A stretch of 64,000 nucleotides of DNA from an uncultured Poribacteria bacterium (GCA_951812525.1 OX638316.1:2722506-2786505), one strand, 5' to 3'; shown: positions 27,696-37,548, numbered from the stretch's first letter. The notes: generated by a model from the letters alone, not told the origin. Made by a program: numbers and translations.

Positions 27696-28502
27696 GTGGG
27701 ACAAAAAACTCACCCGCGTGGATTACGCTTGGGAATCATTGAAACGTGGGATTCAAAGTGGTACAGCGAACGGGATTACGCCAAGTGGCTCCATGAAGAT
27801 TTTCAGATTCAGGCATTCGTCAAAGAGCAACTTGCCCGCGCTGGGATTTCGCGCGTTGAAGTTGAACGCGTCGCTGACCGTTGTAGTATTAATATCCATA
27901 CAGCGCGCCCAGGTATCGTTATTGGTCGTCGTGGCGCAGAAGCTGAAAAATTGCAAGCTTTACTCGAAAAGCAAGTTGGATGCCCAGTCCGGATTAATGT
28001 CTCGGAAATTAGAGACCCCGAATTGGATGCTCAACTTGTGTCCGAAGCCGTTGCAACACAAATAGAACGTCGCGCAAGCTTTAAACAGGTCATGCGGCGA
28101 AATATCGCAAGTTCGATTCAAGCTGGTGCATTGGGTGTTAAAATTATGGTGAGTGGTCGACTCGATGGCAAGGAGATTGCACGCTCTGAATCCAGTCTTG
28201 AGGGGCGGGTACCCCTTCATACCCTCAGAGCCGATGTTGATTATGGATTTACCGAAGCAAATACAACTTACGGTAAAATTGGTGTGAAAACATGGATTTT
28301 CAAGGGCGAGATTATTGGTGTCCCCGATAAATTAAAGGGTATCTCATCTCCTCGTCGTCAACCCGGACAGCGTGAAGACACTGGGTCCCAACGTTCAGAC
28401 CGTCGCCAAGGCGCGCGCGCCGGACAATCGGGAGAACAGGGCAGAGGAAGAGGACGCCGCCGGCAACGTCGGCCCCGTGGTGATTCTGGGAGTAATTCAT
28501 AA
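27696..28502 (+). CDS. rpsC: 30S ribosomal protein S3
   Basis: A 268-residue KH-domain protein at the mRNA entry site. [20 protein letters not shown] at the N-terminus, the KH loop [14 protein letters not shown], and [19 protein letters not shown] are seen. The C-terminus carries an Arg/Gly/Gln-rich tail of about 45 residues ([20 protein letters not shown]) that is longer and more basic than in E. coli. The start is GTG behind AGGAGG. Confidence 0.97.
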   Translation: MGQKTHPRGLRLGIIETWDSKWYSERDYAKWLHEDFQIQAFVKEQLARAGISRVEVERVADRCSINIHTARPGIVIGRRGAEAEKLQALLEKQVGCPVRINVSEIRDPELDAQLVSEAVATQIERRASFKQVMRRNIASSIQAGALGVKIMVSGRLDGKEIARSESSLEGRVPLHTLRADVDYGFTEANTTYGKIGVKTWIFKGEIIGVPDKLKGISSPRRQPGQREDTGSQRSDRRQGARAGQSGEQGRGRGRRRQRRPRGDSGSNS

Positions 28503-28535
28503 CGCCACTGACATATTAGTAAGGAGACATTTAAG

Positions 28536-28949
28536 GTGTTAATGCCCAAACGCGTGATGCACCGAAATGTGCATCGCGGAAAACGCCGTGGAAAACCGGT
28601 CCGAGGTTCAAAAATTAGCTTCGGCGAATACGGATTGCAAGCAATGGAAGCTGGTTGGATCACGAGCAACCAGATTGAGTCCGCGCGTGTTGCTATTACC
28701 AGACACGTACGCCGCGGTGGAAAACTTTGGATCAAAATTTTTCCACATAAGCCAGTTAGTAAAAAACCTGCTGAAACGCGCATGGGGAGTGGGAAAAAAG
28801 GACCCCCTGAATTTTGGGTCGCTGTCGTCAAACCCGGCAGAGTCCTTTATGAATTAAGTGGCGTTTCGCTTGAAGATGCAAAAGGGGCGTTCAAACGAGC
28901 CGCCCACAAATTGCCAGTTAAGACTAAATTTGTTGCACGGAATGAGTAA
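28536..28949 (+). CDS. rplP: 50S ribosomal protein L16
   Basis: A 137-residue tRNA-site protein. GTG 28536 gives the family's usual start MLMPKRV; the ATG two codons later would miss it. [41 protein letters not shown] and [20 protein letters not shown] are present. Confidence 0.97.
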   Translation: MLMPKRVMHRNVHRGKRRGKPVRGSKISFGEYGLQAMEAGWITSNQIESARVAITRHVRRGGKLWIKIFPHKPVSKKPAETRMGSGKKGPPEFWVAVVKPGRVLYELSGVSLEDAKGAFKRAAHKLPVKTKFVARNE

Positions 28950-29033
28950 TTTCGTCTGCGACTCCGGTTGGAGAAACTATCGTTCCCGTACGCGGCACAG
29001 TAGCTTTGACAACACACAAGGAGGATCGGAAAA

Positions 29034-29222
29034 ATGAGAGCGGATGAACTACGTGGTAAGACAACTGAAGAATTGGAAAATGAACTGCAGGATCTGAAAG
29101 AGACGCTGTTTAACCAGAGATTCCGAAGTATCTTAGGACAACAAGAGGACACGACACGCATCGGTAAAATTCGCAAGGATATCGCACGTGTGAAAACTGT
29201 CCTACAAGGGCGTACACAATAG
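29034..29222 (+). CDS. rpmC: 50S ribosomal protein L29
   Basis: A 62-residue helical-hairpin protein near the tunnel exit: ADELRGKTTEELENELQDLK and RIGKIRKDIARVKTVLQ. AAGGAGGA precedes the ATG. Confidence 0.95.
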   Translation: MRADELRGKTTEELENELQDLKETLFNQRFRSILGQQEDTTRIGKIRKDIARVKTVLQGRTQ

Positions 29223-29329
29223 GCAGAAGTCGCAAGTAACGGATGCTTGATGCAACTTGGAAATAACTCACGGATTGCATGAGATCCATTACTTTACGAT
29301 AATAGTTTTGGCTGGTTTGGAGGATAAAG

Positions 29330-29605
29330 TTGAACGAAGGAAGGCGAGGACATCGCAAATTCCGGACAGGTCTTGTTACAAGCAACAGTATGGACAAAAC
29401 TGTTGCAGTCTCACTTGTGCGGCGTTATCAACATCCCCTTTATAAAAAGGTAGTCCGGAAAACGAAGAAAATTCTGGTTCACGATGAACAGAATAGTTGT
29501 AACGTCGGTGACGTGGTCCAGGTTGTCGAAGCCCGACCGCTGAGCCGCCGAAAACGGTGGCGGGTCCAAGCGATAGTAAGCTCGGTGCAGCCCGCTAATG
29601 ATTAA
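29330..29605 (+). CDS. rpsQ: 30S ribosomal protein S17
   Basis: A 91-residue S17 whose homology covers GLVTSNSMDKTVAVSLVRRY, HDEQNSCNVGDVVQVVEARP and LSRRKRWRV. TTG 29330 is the start: GGAGG lies about eight bases upstream and no ATG fits. The N-terminus is about ten residues longer and more basic than in E. coli. Confidence 0.95.
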   Translation: MNEGRRGHRKFRTGLVTSNSMDKTVAVSLVRRYQHPLYKKVVRKTKKILVHDEQNSCNVGDVVQVVEARPLSRRKRWRVQAIVSSVQPAND

Positions 29606-29758
29606 AGTACCGCTACAACCAGTGTGTGTCGTTTCTGCCACGTATATGCAGAAAAATATGCGACAACAGCGGCTTGGTACTTGAGAGGGAAGGGTTTCAT
29701 CCCTACTCTGGTGTCTCCGAAACTAACAGTTAGGAAAGTGCCGGAGGAGGATACAAAA

Positions 29759-30127
29759 ATGGTTCAATCATACACTCGATTAACCTGTGCCGACAATACT
29801 GGCGCAAGGAAATTAATGTGCATTAGTGTGTTAGGCGGAACCCGTCGTCGCTATGCCCGCGTAGGCGATGTGATTGTGGCAAGCATTAAGGAAGCAACAC
29901 CTAATACATCCGTGAAGGCTGGCGAGGTTGTTCGCGCAGTCATTGTACGTACGACCAAAGAATATCGACGCGCAGACGGTTCCTATATCAAATTCGACCA
30001 GAACGCAGCGGTTCTCATTGATCCGCAGAACCAGCCGCGCGGCACACGTATCTTCGGACCCGTCGCGCGCGAACTCAGAGAGAAGGCATTCACCCGAATC
30101 GTCTCACTCGCCCCTGAGGTTATTTAG
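29759..30127 (+). CDS. rplN: 50S ribosomal protein L14
   Basis: The 122-residue L14 begins [20 protein letters not shown], preceded by GGAGGAGG; the frame is open from 29624 but the upstream part has no homology. [13 protein letters not shown] and SLAPEVI-type end are as expected. Confidence 0.97.
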   Translation: MVQSYTRLTCADNTGARKLMCISVLGGTRRRYARVGDVIVASIKEATPNTSVKAGEVVRAVIVRTTKEYRRADGSYIKFDQNAAVLIDPQNQPRGTRIFGPVARELREKAFTRIVSLAPEVI

Positions 30128-30137
30128 GAGGACAATT

Positions 30138-30371
30138 GTGGCACGGCGAAAACTGCATATCAAGAAAGATGACACAGTAGTAGTTCTCAGTGGGCAAGAC
30201 CGCGGAAAACAAGGTGTCGTTTTGGAGGTGTATCCCCAGAAACAACGAGCTGTTGTTGAAGGTATTCATATTGTTGTACGCCATCTCCGACCAAATCAAA
30301 TGGGACAAGGTGGGGTCGTCGAACGCGAAGGTACTATTCATATTTCCAATCTCAAAAAGGTGGATGCTTAA
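30138..30371 (+). CDS. rplX: 50S ribosomal protein L24
   Basis: A 77-residue KOW-domain protein: [34 protein letters not shown], and [13 protein letters not shown] 30138 is the start, behind AGGAGGA; an open frame further upstream overlaps rplN and is rejected. It is shorter than E. coli L24 (103) because the C-terminal part is missing. Confidence 0.95.
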   Translation: MARRKLHIKKDDTVVVLSGQDRGKQGVVLEVYPQKQRAVVEGIHIVVRHLRPNQMGQGGVVEREGTIHISNLKKVDA

Positions 30372-30461
30372 GCGGAACTCAATGCTCCACATACTCTGAG
30401 CGCGAAGCGTTTCCAACGCGCAATCGCACGGAATATGCAATCTCTATAGGATATTAGGCTC

Positions 30462-31001
30462 ATGAGCCCTTTTAAAGAATTTTATCAAACGGAAATTATG
30501 CCCGCATTACTAAAGCATTTTAGCTATGAGAATGTGATGCAGATTCCGAAACTCGACAAAGTCACACTCAATATTGGGGTAGGAGAGGCAATTCAGAATC
30601 CGAAGGCATTAGAAGATGCCGTCGAAGAGTTGACGCTCATCGCAGGACAACGCGCCATCATCACTCACGCCAAAAAGTCTGTTTCTGCCTTTAAAGTCAG
30701 AGAAGGTATGGCGATCGGATGCAAAGTTACCCTGAGACATGAACGCATGTATGAATTCTTCAACCGTCTCGTTAACGTCGTTCTCCCCCAGATTCGCGAC
30801 TTTCGTGGTATGTCACCGGACGCTTTTGATGGTCGTGGTAATTATTCCATCGGACTAACCGAACAGTTAATTTTCCCGGAAATCGACTACGACCGAGTTA
30901 GCGATATCCGCGGGCTGAACATAACAGTTGTTACGACCGCACCAACCGACGAAGAAGGACGCGAGTTGTTACGATTGTTGGGAATGCCGTTCCGACAATA
31001 G
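30462..31001 (+). CDS. rplE: 50S ribosomal protein L5
   Basis: A 179-residue 5S-rRNA-binding protein: [40 protein letters not shown] and [20 protein letters not shown]. Normal length. A 90-base spacer precedes it. Confidence 0.97.
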   Translation: MSPFKEFYQTEIMPALLKHFSYENVMQIPKLDKVTLNIGVGEAIQNPKALEDAVEELTLIAGQRAIITHAKKSVSAFKVREGMAIGCKVTLRHERMYEFFNRLVNVVLPQIRDFRGMSPDAFDGRGNYSIGLTEQLIFPEIDYDRVSDIRGLNITVVTTAPTDEEGRELLRLLGMPFRQ

Positions 31002-31130
31002 ATAAGTTCGGAACCCGGAATGAGGTCCTGCGCGAACATTCTCGCTGCATTCCCTCTATCTGTAGTTAATTCCGATATCCGGATATATTGAGAGCAAACA
31101 TCACGGATAAAACGGAAAGGAGCACCAAGG

Positions 31131-31316
31131 TTGGCAAGTAAATCATGGATCGCTAAACAAGCAAGAACCCCGCGGTTTCGAACCCGACAATACAGCCGTT
31201 GTAAAAGTTGTGGTAGGTCGCGTGGGTATCTGCGCAAGTTTGAATTGTGTCGTATCTGTTTTCGCCTCTTCGCCCGCGCCGGTAAAATCCCTGGCGTCCG
31301 AAAGGCAAGTTGGTAG
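31131..31316 (+). CDS. rpsZ: 30S ribosomal protein S14, zinc-binding short form
   Basis: The 61-residue zinc type with two CxxC pairs in [22 protein letters not shown], followed by [20 protein letters not shown] 31131 starts it, with AAAGGAG about 11 bases upstream. The zinc-independent long form is not in this window. Confidence 0.96.
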   Translation: MASKSWIAKQARTPRFRTRQYSRCKSCGRSRGYLRKFELCRICFRLFARAGKIPGVRKASW

Positions 31317-31405
31317 AGAACTCAACTCGGCTGCCCCATAGGTACAAGACAACACTGGGGGGCAGCGGCTATTGAAAAATGAGAATGAAATAAGGAGAAT
31401 CTTTC

Positions 31406-31807
31406 ATGTCGATGACCGATCCGATTGCAGATATGCTCACACGTATCCGCAATGCCAATATGGCAGGACATGAACGCGTTGAAATCCCCTCTTCAAAAGT
31501 CAAACTCGAGATCGCACGGGTCTTGTCGGAAGAAGGTTTCATCCGAAACTATCGCTTGATTGAAGATGGAAAACAGGGGATTTTAAGAATCTACTTGAAA
31601 TACGGAAACACCAAAAAAGAGAAGGTCATCACTAATCTCAGACGTATCAGCAAACCAGGCAGACGTGTTTACGCCAAATCTGATGGTCTACCCCGTGTTT
31701 ACGGTGGACTCGGTATCGCTATTTTGTCAACATCCAGCGGCTTAAAAACCATACCAGAGTGCCGCAGGGAAAAAATCGGAGGCGAAGTCCTCTGCTACGT
31801 CTGGTAA
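31406..31807 (+). CDS. rpsH: 30S ribosomal protein S8
   Basis: A 133-residue 16S-binding protein: [46 protein letters not shown] and [15 protein letters not shown] precedes the ATG. In E. coli S8 represses the spc operon; no matching site was identified here. Confidence 0.97.
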   Translation: MSMTDPIADMLTRIRNANMAGHERVEIPSSKVKLEIARVLSEEGFIRNYRLIEDGKQGILRIYLKYGNTKKEKVITNLRRISKPGRRVYAKSDGLPRVYGGLGIAILSTSSGLKTIPECRREKIGGEVLCYVW

Positions 31808-31843
31808 ATTTTCGATGTTTCTCAGTGAAGTGGGAGAGATAGC

Positions 31844-32410
31844 ATGTCACGTATTGGACTCAAATCGATTTCAGTGCCCGATAAAGTGGAGATCGCTTTA
31901 AACAAAAGCAACGTCCAAGTCGATGGGCCTAAAGGCTGTCTTAATTGGGACCTGCCTGAAGGAATTGATGTGGCACTTGACGAAAATGTACTAACCGTCC
32001 AAAGAAACAGTGAACTCAAAAAGTACAAAGCTTTGCATGGGTTGGCACGCAGCCTCATCGCTAACATGATCACAGGCGTTTCAGAGGGCTTTGAGAAGAA
32101 ACTCCGAGTCGTCGGGACAGGATACCGTGCGGAAGTCAATCGTGAGAACAACTTAGTTCTTGATGTCGGATATTCGCACTCTGTCACTTACGTTCCACCT
32201 GAAGGGATAACACTCAGCGTTGAAGCCTCCGAGAATATAGATGGACAGGCACATACGCCTATTGTTGTCACTGGTATTGACAAGCAGGTGGTTGGACAAG
32301 TGGCGGCTTCCATTCGTCAAATTAAGAAACCTGATACCTATAAGCCTTGTAAAGGGATTCGTTACGATGGTGAACGCGTCCGAGATAAAGAAGGAAAAGC
32401 TGCTGTCTAA
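31844..32410 (+). CDS. rplF: 50S ribosomal protein L6
   Basis: A 188-residue protein with two similar beta domains. MSRIGLKSISVPDKVEI at the start, HGLARSLIANMITGVSEGFE, and KKPDTYKPCKGIRYDGE at the end are family features. Confidence 0.97.
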   Translation: MSRIGLKSISVPDKVEIALNKSNVQVDGPKGCLNWDLPEGIDVALDENVLTVQRNSELKKYKALHGLARSLIANMITGVSEGFEKKLRVVGTGYRAEVNRENNLVLDVGYSHSVTYVPPEGITLSVEASENIDGQAHTPIVVTGIDKQVVGQVAASIRQIKKPDTYKPCKGIRYDGERVRDKEGKAAV

Positions 32411-32492
32411 CGCAGTTGTACATTGCGCGCTATACAGCGAGATTTTCAAGTCCGCTGCAATAAATGCGCGCCTATTGTGATAAGGAGAACTC

Positions 32493-32861
32493 TTGACACT
32501 TATAAAAAAGAAACGGATGAGCCATTTACGACGCCGCAAGCGTATCCGCCAAAAAATTAGTGGCACCGGCGACAGACCGAGACTCTCTGTTTTCCGAAGT
32601 TTAAAGCATATCTACGCCCAACTCATTGATGATGAACTTGGCGTGACGATCACTGAAGCCTCCACCTTATCACCGGAGTTGAAGGAAACAGTCGAAAATG
32701 GCGGTAATATAGAAGCAGCGCAACGAGTTGGAGCACTTCTCGCACAGAAAGCCAAGCAACAGGAGATTGAGGCCGCTATCTTTGACCGGGGTGGACATCT
32801 CTATCATGGGCGCATAAGAGCTCTCGCAGAAGCCGCGAGGGAAGAAGGACTAAAGTTCTAA
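32493..32861 (+). CDS. rplR: 50S ribosomal protein L18
   Basis: A 122-residue 5S-rRNA protein: [55 protein letters not shown] and EGLKF. The start is TTG 32493, with AAGGAG eight bases upstream. Confidence 0.96.
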   Translation: MTLIKKKRMSHLRRRKRIRQKISGTGDRPRLSVFRSLKHIYAQLIDDELGVTITEASTLSPELKETVENGGNIEAAQRVGALLAQKAKQQEIEAAIFDRGGHLYHGRIRALAEAAREEGLKF

Positions 32862-32944
32862 CTACCCCGCAAACCGGACTCTGTCACCGTATCGGCTGCA
32901 TACCTGCCTGCGGTAAACAGAAATCAACCGGATAGGAGTTTTTT

Positions 32945-33457
32945 TTGCTAAAAGAAAAAATCAATCCTGACGAATATGAATTTGAGGAACACATGATTGC
33001 AATCAACCGGGTCATGCGAGTTGGTAAAGGGCGACGCACGCCCAGTTTTAACTCCCTTACGGTTGTTGGTAATCGGGACGGTATCGTTGGTATCGGATTT
33101 GGCAGTGCCAGTGAAGTGCCTGGCGCACTCCGAAAAAGTTTCGCTGATGCCCGAAAAAATCTTATTCGGGTGCCTATTACTAACGGAACACTCCCACATG
33201 AGGTTATCAGCGAATTTAAATCTGCTAAAGTTTTGCTAAAACCGGCGAGCCCCGGAACAGGCATCATTGCTGGACCCGCGACGCGTGCTATCTTGGAATT
33301 CGCAGGCGTACGGGACGCGCTGACAAAACGCCTCTCCTCTCGGAATATGAAAAATATCGCCGAAGCCACTATGTTAGGGTTGAAACAACTCAAAGATGTT
33401 AATGAAGTGGCGCGGTTACGGGACCTGTCGGTCGAAGAACTACTGAAGAAACGCTAA
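32945..33457 (+). CDS. rpsE: 30S ribosomal protein S5
   Basis: A 170-residue protein at the mRNA entry: INRVMRVGKGRRTPSFNSLT, GIGFGSASEVPGALRKSFAD, and KPASPGTGIIAGPATRAILE. The start is TTG 32945, with TAGGAG six bases upstream and a run of T between. rpmD, the usual next gene, is missing. Confidence 0.96.
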   Translation: MLKEKINPDEYEFEEHMIAINRVMRVGKGRRTPSFNSLTVVGNRDGIVGIGFGSASEVPGALRKSFADARKNLIRVPITNGTLPHEVISEFKSAKVLLKPASPGTGIIAGPATRAILEFAGVRDALTKRLSSRNMKNIAEATMLGLKQLKDVNEVARLRDLSVEELLKKR

Positions 33458-33669
33458 ACGGATCTCATAAATACAGTTTTGTAGTGCCAGTGTCCTCGCG
33501 ACTTGGTTTTCGTACGATGCTTATGAGATAGTTTGTCGTCTGGGCAAAAACGCACCGAAGGGCAGTTATACTGCACTCCAGAATATTTTTGTCTGTAGAT
33601 TCAGCTGTGAATTAAATGCGTGGCTGTAAGCCGCGCAAACTATATCTATAACAAACGGAGTAAATCCTA
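33458..33669 (+). promoter_or_regulatory. Structured spacer at the usual rpmD position
   Basis: No L30-like frame was found in these 212 bases. Three inverted repeats are present: ATCTCATAA (33462-33470) with TTATGAGAT (33521-33529); GCAGT-TAT-ACTGC near 33563; and GCGTGGCT (33618-33625) with AGCCGCGC (33629-33636), a triloop stem allowing one G-U pair, just ahead of the rplO Shine-Dalgarno. A leader-type regulatory RNA is possible. Confidence 0.45.
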
Positions 33670-34146
33670 ATGAAACTCAATGAATTGAAACCCGCACTTG
33701 GTGCGACCCGCTCAAGAAAACGGGTTGGTAGAGGTAACGCTTCGGGACGCGGTGGTACTTGCGGACGAGGCCACAAAGGGCAAAAATCCCGATCCGGTGG
33801 TTCAATTCCGGCATGGTTTGAAGGCGGACAGATGCCGCTCGTACGACGACTTCCCAAGCGAGGACCGCGGCGGACTGGTCATAAACGATTTGAATACGAT
33901 GTTATCAACGTCGAGACACTCAATCTCTTCGAGGATGCTGCTGTTGTTAGTCCACAAGCACTCCGAGAAGCCGGTCTCATTAAAGGTAAGAACGCTCTGA
34001 TAAAAATACTCGGCGACGGTGAACTCGAAAAACAGTTGAAAGTCCAAGCCCATCGCTTCTCAAAAACTGCAATCGAAAAGATTGAATCCAAAGGCGGTAC
34101 AGCCGAGGTTCTCGGGGGGCATGCAAACACCGGTGATGCTGCTTAA
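33670..34146 (+). CDS. rplO: 50S ribosomal protein L15
   Basis: A 158-residue protein: MKLNELKPALGATRSRKRVG, GRGGTCGRGHKGQKSRSGG, FEGGQMPLVRRLPKRG and SKTAIEKIESKGGTAEVL. Slightly longer than E. coli L15. Confidence 0.97.
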   Translation: MKLNELKPALGATRSRKRVGRGNASGRGGTCGRGHKGQKSRSGGSIPAWFEGGQMPLVRRLPKRGPRRTGHKRFEYDVINVETLNLFEDAAVVSPQALREAGLIKGKNALIKILGDGELEKQLKVQAHRFSKTAIEKIESKGGTAEVLGGHANTGDAA

Positions 34147-34176
34147 GAGTTTGTATGTCAGGAGGAAAAATAATAA

Positions 34177-35508
34177 GTGATTAAGGCATTTCAAAACGCT
34201 TTTAAAATTCCCGAACTACGGAAACGTATCATTTCTACAGCGTTGCTCTTGATTGTTTACCGTCTTGGTGCCCACATTACGCTTCCGGGGATTGATGACC
34301 AGGCACTTGAAGCTTTTTTTCAACAGCTCATGGAGCGCGGCGGCAATGTTATTGGGTTCATCGACCTGTTTTCCGGCGGCGCATTTAGTCAGATGACTAT
34401 CTTCGCGCTCGGAATACAACCCTATATTAGTGCCTCAATCATTATGCAGCTTCTCGCTGTCATTGTGCCTTCCTTGGAAAAACTTTCCAGAGAGCCCGAT
34501 GGCAGAAAGAAGATTACCCAGTACACACGATACGGAACAGTTGTACTGAGTATCATTCAGGGCATAACAATTAGCATCGTTCTGCGGAATCCGGAAAATA
34601 TAACCGGACAAGCAGGCGAGATTGTGAGAAACCCTGACCTTTGGTGGCATTTCCTCGTCGTCTTGACGCTTACTGCTGGAACATCCTTCGTGATGTGGCT
34701 GGGTGAACAGATTACAGAGCGCGGCATTGGGCAAGGTATCTCATTGATTATTACGGTCGGAATTATCGCAGGATTACCCGGCGGTGTCACGACTGTTTTC
34801 AATAATCTCGTGACAAGACCCGAATTCGGTATTCTACAACTCGCACTTTTAGTCGCTCTTGTTGTTGTTGCCGTCATGGGAACTGTTTTCATTACGCTCT
34901 CTGTACGGAGAATTCCGGTACAATACGGAAGACAGATTCGCGGGCGTAGAGTCATCGGCGGACAATCAACACACCTGCCACTTCGTGTTAACGCTGCGGG
35001 CATGATTCCGATCATCTTTGCCGTTACTTTGATTCAGTTTCCACCAACTGTTCTTGACTTTCTTCCACGCGATTGGGGATGGGTAACAACTGCTAAAGCA
35101 CTGATTGATCCAGGTACACCATTGTACCTCACCTTTTACGCCTTGTTGATTATCGGTTTTACCTATTTCTATACCGCTGTTCAAATTAACCCGGTTCAAA
35201 TGGCAGAGGACTTGCAAAAATACGGTGGGTTTATCCCCGGTATTCGAGCCGGAAAACAGACTGCAGATTACATCAACACGACACTCACGCGAATCACACT
35301 TCCAGGCGCGGTCTTTCTCGCTGCTATCGCTGTGATTCCGATTATTATCACAAGCCAACTCAACGTCGGCAACATGGTTGAAGGTGCTTCCATCCTAATT
35401 GTTGTGGGTGTTGTCTTGGATACAATGTCACAAATTGAATCCTACTTAACGGTACGCCATTATGAAGGATTCCTAAAAGATCGTAAACTTAAGGGCAGAC
35501 GGCGTTAA
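34177..35508 (+). CDS. secY: Protein translocase subunit SecY
   Basis: A 443-residue ten-helix channel of the Sec translocon. The N-terminus [21 protein letters not shown], plug region [37 protein letters not shown], the cytosolic loop [12 protein letters not shown] and [17 protein letters not shown] are family hallmarks. GTG 34177 starts it behind AGGAGGAA. adk, map and infA, common next genes, do not follow; rpmJ does. Confidence 0.97.
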   Translation: MIKAFQNAFKIPELRKRIISTALLLIVYRLGAHITLPGIDDQALEAFFQQLMERGGNVIGFIDLFSGGAFSQMTIFALGIQPYISASIIMQLLAVIVPSLEKLSREPDGRKKITQYTRYGTVVLSIIQGITISIVLRNPENITGQAGEIVRNPDLWWHFLVVLTLTAGTSFVMWLGEQITERGIGQGISLIITVGIIAGLPGGVTTVFNNLVTRPEFGILQLALLVALVVVAVMGTVFITLSVRRIPVQYGRQIRGRRVIGGQSTHLPLRVNAAGMIPIIFAVTLIQFPPTVLDFLPRDWGWVTTAKALIDPGTPLYLTFYALLIIGFTYFYTAVQINPVQMAEDLQKYGGFIPGIRAGKQTADYINTTLTRITLPGAVFLAAIAVIPIIITSQLNVGNMVEGASILIVVGVVLDTMSQIESYLTVRHYEGFLKDRKLKGRRR

Positions 35509-35533
35509 GCCCTTTCAACGGAAAGTGATAATT

Positions 35534-35650
35534 ATGAAAGTCCGACCTTCTGTTAAAAAGATGTGTAACCAGTGTAAAATTATTAAGCGGAAAGGAATTA
35601 TCCACGTCATTTGTCCTTCAAACCCGAAGCATAAGCAACGGCAGGGATAA
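35534..35650 (+). CDS. rpmJ: 50S ribosomal protein L36
   Basis: A 38-residue zinc-ribbon protein that reads [20 protein letters not shown] then [18 protein letters not shown]. The C/C/C/H zinc ligands are intact. It has one extra residue (CPSNPKH for the usual CxNPKH). It starts 25 bases after secY and matches the usual secY-rpmJ-rpsM order. Confidence 0.95.
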   Translation: MKVRPSVKKMCNQCKIIKRKGIIHVICPSNPKHKQRQG

Positions 35651-35758
35651 TCCGCTTCACACCTTTTGCATCCAGTCCCGCTGCTACCAAAATTGCTCGG
35701 TGAACTGACACTATTCGGTTAACCTTAAACTTGGAGCAAGGACAAAAAGGAGAGAGCC

Positions 35759-36151
35759 ATGGCAAGGATCGCAGGGGTTGATTTGCCCCGAAACAAACGA
35801 GTAGATATCGCACTGACAGCGATTTACGGCATCGGCCGATATACGGCATCACAAATCGTTAACGACCTCGACATTGATCCAGGGAAAAAAGTTGACATCC
35901 TCGCCGAAAACGAGGTAAGTCAGCTCCGAGACAAGATTTTGGACTATAAAATCGAGGGAGACTTGCGCCGTGAGGTTGACCAGAATGTTAAACGCCTGAT
36001 GGACATCAACAGTTATCGTGGCTTACGCCACCGTCGGCAGTTACCTGTTCGCGGTCAGCGCACAAATACGAACGCTCGCACCCGTAAGGGGAAAGCACGA
36101 ACGATTTCCGTCGGTAGAAAAGCCAAAGAGGCAGGACGCAAGAGCGGATAG
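35759..36151 (+). CDS. rpsM: 30S ribosomal protein S13
   Basis: A 130-residue head protein: [51 protein letters not shown] and [22 protein letters not shown] precedes the ATG. A repeat-filled spacer follows before rpsK. Confidence 0.97.
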   Translation: MARIAGVDLPRNKRVDIALTAIYGIGRYTASQIVNDLDIDPGKKVDILAENEVSQLRDKILDYKIEGDLRREVDQNVKRLMDINSYRGLRHRRQLPVRGQRTNTNARTRKGKARTISVGRKAKEAGRKSG

Positions 36152-36170
36152 TCCACTTAGTAGTTGTCAA

Positions 36171-36370
36171 GTTATCGGTTGTCAGTAGGTGAGGTTCCCG
36201 AGGCAGCCTGTGTATACGTGAATCTCTTGACTGGAAGCTGGCGACTGCCGACTGACAACTCATAAAAATAAGAATCGTTGTAGTTATCGGTAGGCGAGGT
36301 TTCTAACCTCGCTTGTGGACGCGAGAATCTCTTGACTGCCGACTGACAACTCATAAAAAGGAGAATCGTT
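36171..36370 (+). repeat. Duplicated hairpin-repeat element inserted between rpsM and rpsK
   Basis: Two related units lie head to tail: 36171-36280 and 36283-36370. Both start GTTATCGG, contain a GTAGG(C/T)GAGGTT element, GAATCTCTTGACTG, GACTGCCGACTGACAACTCA, and end with AAGAATCGTT or GAGAATCGTT. In the second unit GCGAGGTT (36294-36301) pairs with AACCTCGC (36305-36312). The end of unit 2 carries the AAGGAG used by rpsK; unit 1 has AATAAG there. This is the same family as repeats in the accessory spacers. Confidence 0.85.
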
Positions 36371-36742
36371 TTGCGTGGAAGAAGAAGAGAACGCAAGAAC
36401 GTACCAGAAGGGATAGCGCATATACAGGCTACCTTCAATAACACAATTATTACGATCACAGACTTAAACGGAAACACCGTTGCTTGGGCGAACGCTGGAA
36501 TGACTTTCACCGGTTCACGAAAGTCCACCCCTTTTGCCGCGCAGCAGACCGCAGAGGCGTGCGCACGCAGAGCAATGGATCATGGTATGAAACGCGTAGA
36601 AGTCAGAGTCAAGGGTCCTGGGTCCGGGCGAGAATCCTCTATACGAGCACTTGCTGCAGCCGGACTGGAAATTACCTTAATGAAAGACGTGACTCCCATA
36701 CCACATAACGGATGTCGTCCCCCTAAGAGACGACGGGTTTGA
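36371..36742 (+). CDS. rpsK: 30S ribosomal protein S11
   Basis: A 123-residue platform protein: [58 protein letters not shown] and [19 protein letters not shown] 36371 starts it, seven bases after AAGGAG, which is supplied by the end of the upstream repeat unit. Confidence 0.97.
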   Translation: MRGRRRERKNVPEGIAHIQATFNNTIITITDLNGNTVAWANAGMTFTGSRKSTPFAAQQTAEACARRAMDHGMKRVEVRVKGPGSGRESSIRALAAAGLEITLMKDVTPIPHNGCRPPKRRRV

Positions 36743-36751
36743 GGAATACGA

Positions 36752-37387
36752 ATGAGCAGATATTTAGATTCAGTCTGTAAATTATGCAGACGGGAAGGCG
36801 AAAAACTTTTTCTCAAGGGGCGTCGATGCAACGGACCCAAATGTTCTTTTGAGCGCCGTAGCTACCCACCTGGACAGCATGGACAGACACCGCCACGACG
36901 CGGGCGCGAAAACAACTATCGGAGACAGCTGCGCGCCAAACAAAAAGTGAAACGTACCTATGGCGTTTTTGAGAAACAGTTTCGGAACTATTATTTTAAA
37001 GCCGCTCGCCAAAGCGGTATCGCTGGTGAGAATTTAATCAGCTTCCTTGAATGCCGCCTCGACAACGTCGTTTACCGACTCGGATTCGCAACATCTCGGA
37101 ATCAGGCGCGTCAACTCGTCAAGCATAATCACTTTACTGTTAATGGCAAGCGGGTTAACATTCCTTCCTATATAGTACAAGTCGGCGATGTCATCGCACC
37201 GCGCGAGCGGAGTCGAAATCTCGCCACTATTCTGGAAGCTTTAGAGTATGCACAGCATCGAGGTGCACCGGAATGGCTTGATATTGATCCAGAGAAAGCG
37301 GAAGGACGTGTTCAGAGTGCACCTGTGGTAGAACAGATCTCCACAGACCTTGAAACACAGCTCATCATTGAACTTTACTCCAGATAG
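36752..37387 (+). CDS. rpsD: 30S ribosomal protein S4, zinc-binding form
   Basis: A 211-residue primary assembly protein. The N-terminal Cys cluster (C9, C12, C26, C31 in VCKLCRREGEKLF and RRCNGPKCSF) marks the zinc form; the S4 RNA-binding domain reads ECRLDNVVYRLGFATSRNQA and VNGKRVNIPSYIV. It starts nine bases after rpsK. Confidence 0.97.
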   Translation: MSRYLDSVCKLCRREGEKLFLKGRRCNGPKCSFERRSYPPGQHGQTPPRRGRENNYRRQLRAKQKVKRTYGVFEKQFRNYYFKAARQSGIAGENLISFLECRLDNVVYRLGFATSRNQARQLVKHNHFTVNGKRVNIPSYIVQVGDVIAPRERSRNLATILEALEYAQHRGAPEWLDIDPEKAEGRVQSAPVVEQISTDLETQLIIELYSR

Positions 37388-37463
37388 GCACATCCGCCCA
37401 TACCGTGTGTGTTATTAAATGCAGGGTGCCATAAATAACGGCACTCTTACAACACAGTTATAT

Positions 37464-37491
37464 CATATTTTACCCACACGGGTAAAATATG
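37464..37491 (+). repeat. Perfect 12-bp inverted repeat ahead of rpoA
   Basis: CATATTTTACCC (37464-37475), loop ACAC, GGGTAAAATATG (37480-37491), with no mismatch. No T-run follows immediately (TCTTTGCTTT), so an intrinsic terminator is unlikely; an operator, processing site or translational control hairpin is possible. Confidence 0.75.
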
Positions 37492-37548
37492 TCTTTGCTT
37501 TACATTTAAAATACTCGCAAAGATTACAGCACACGAGGAACGCAGGGC

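Noticed and set aside
33458-33669. Possible short rpmD frame
   Set aside because: All short frames were read and none resembles L30.
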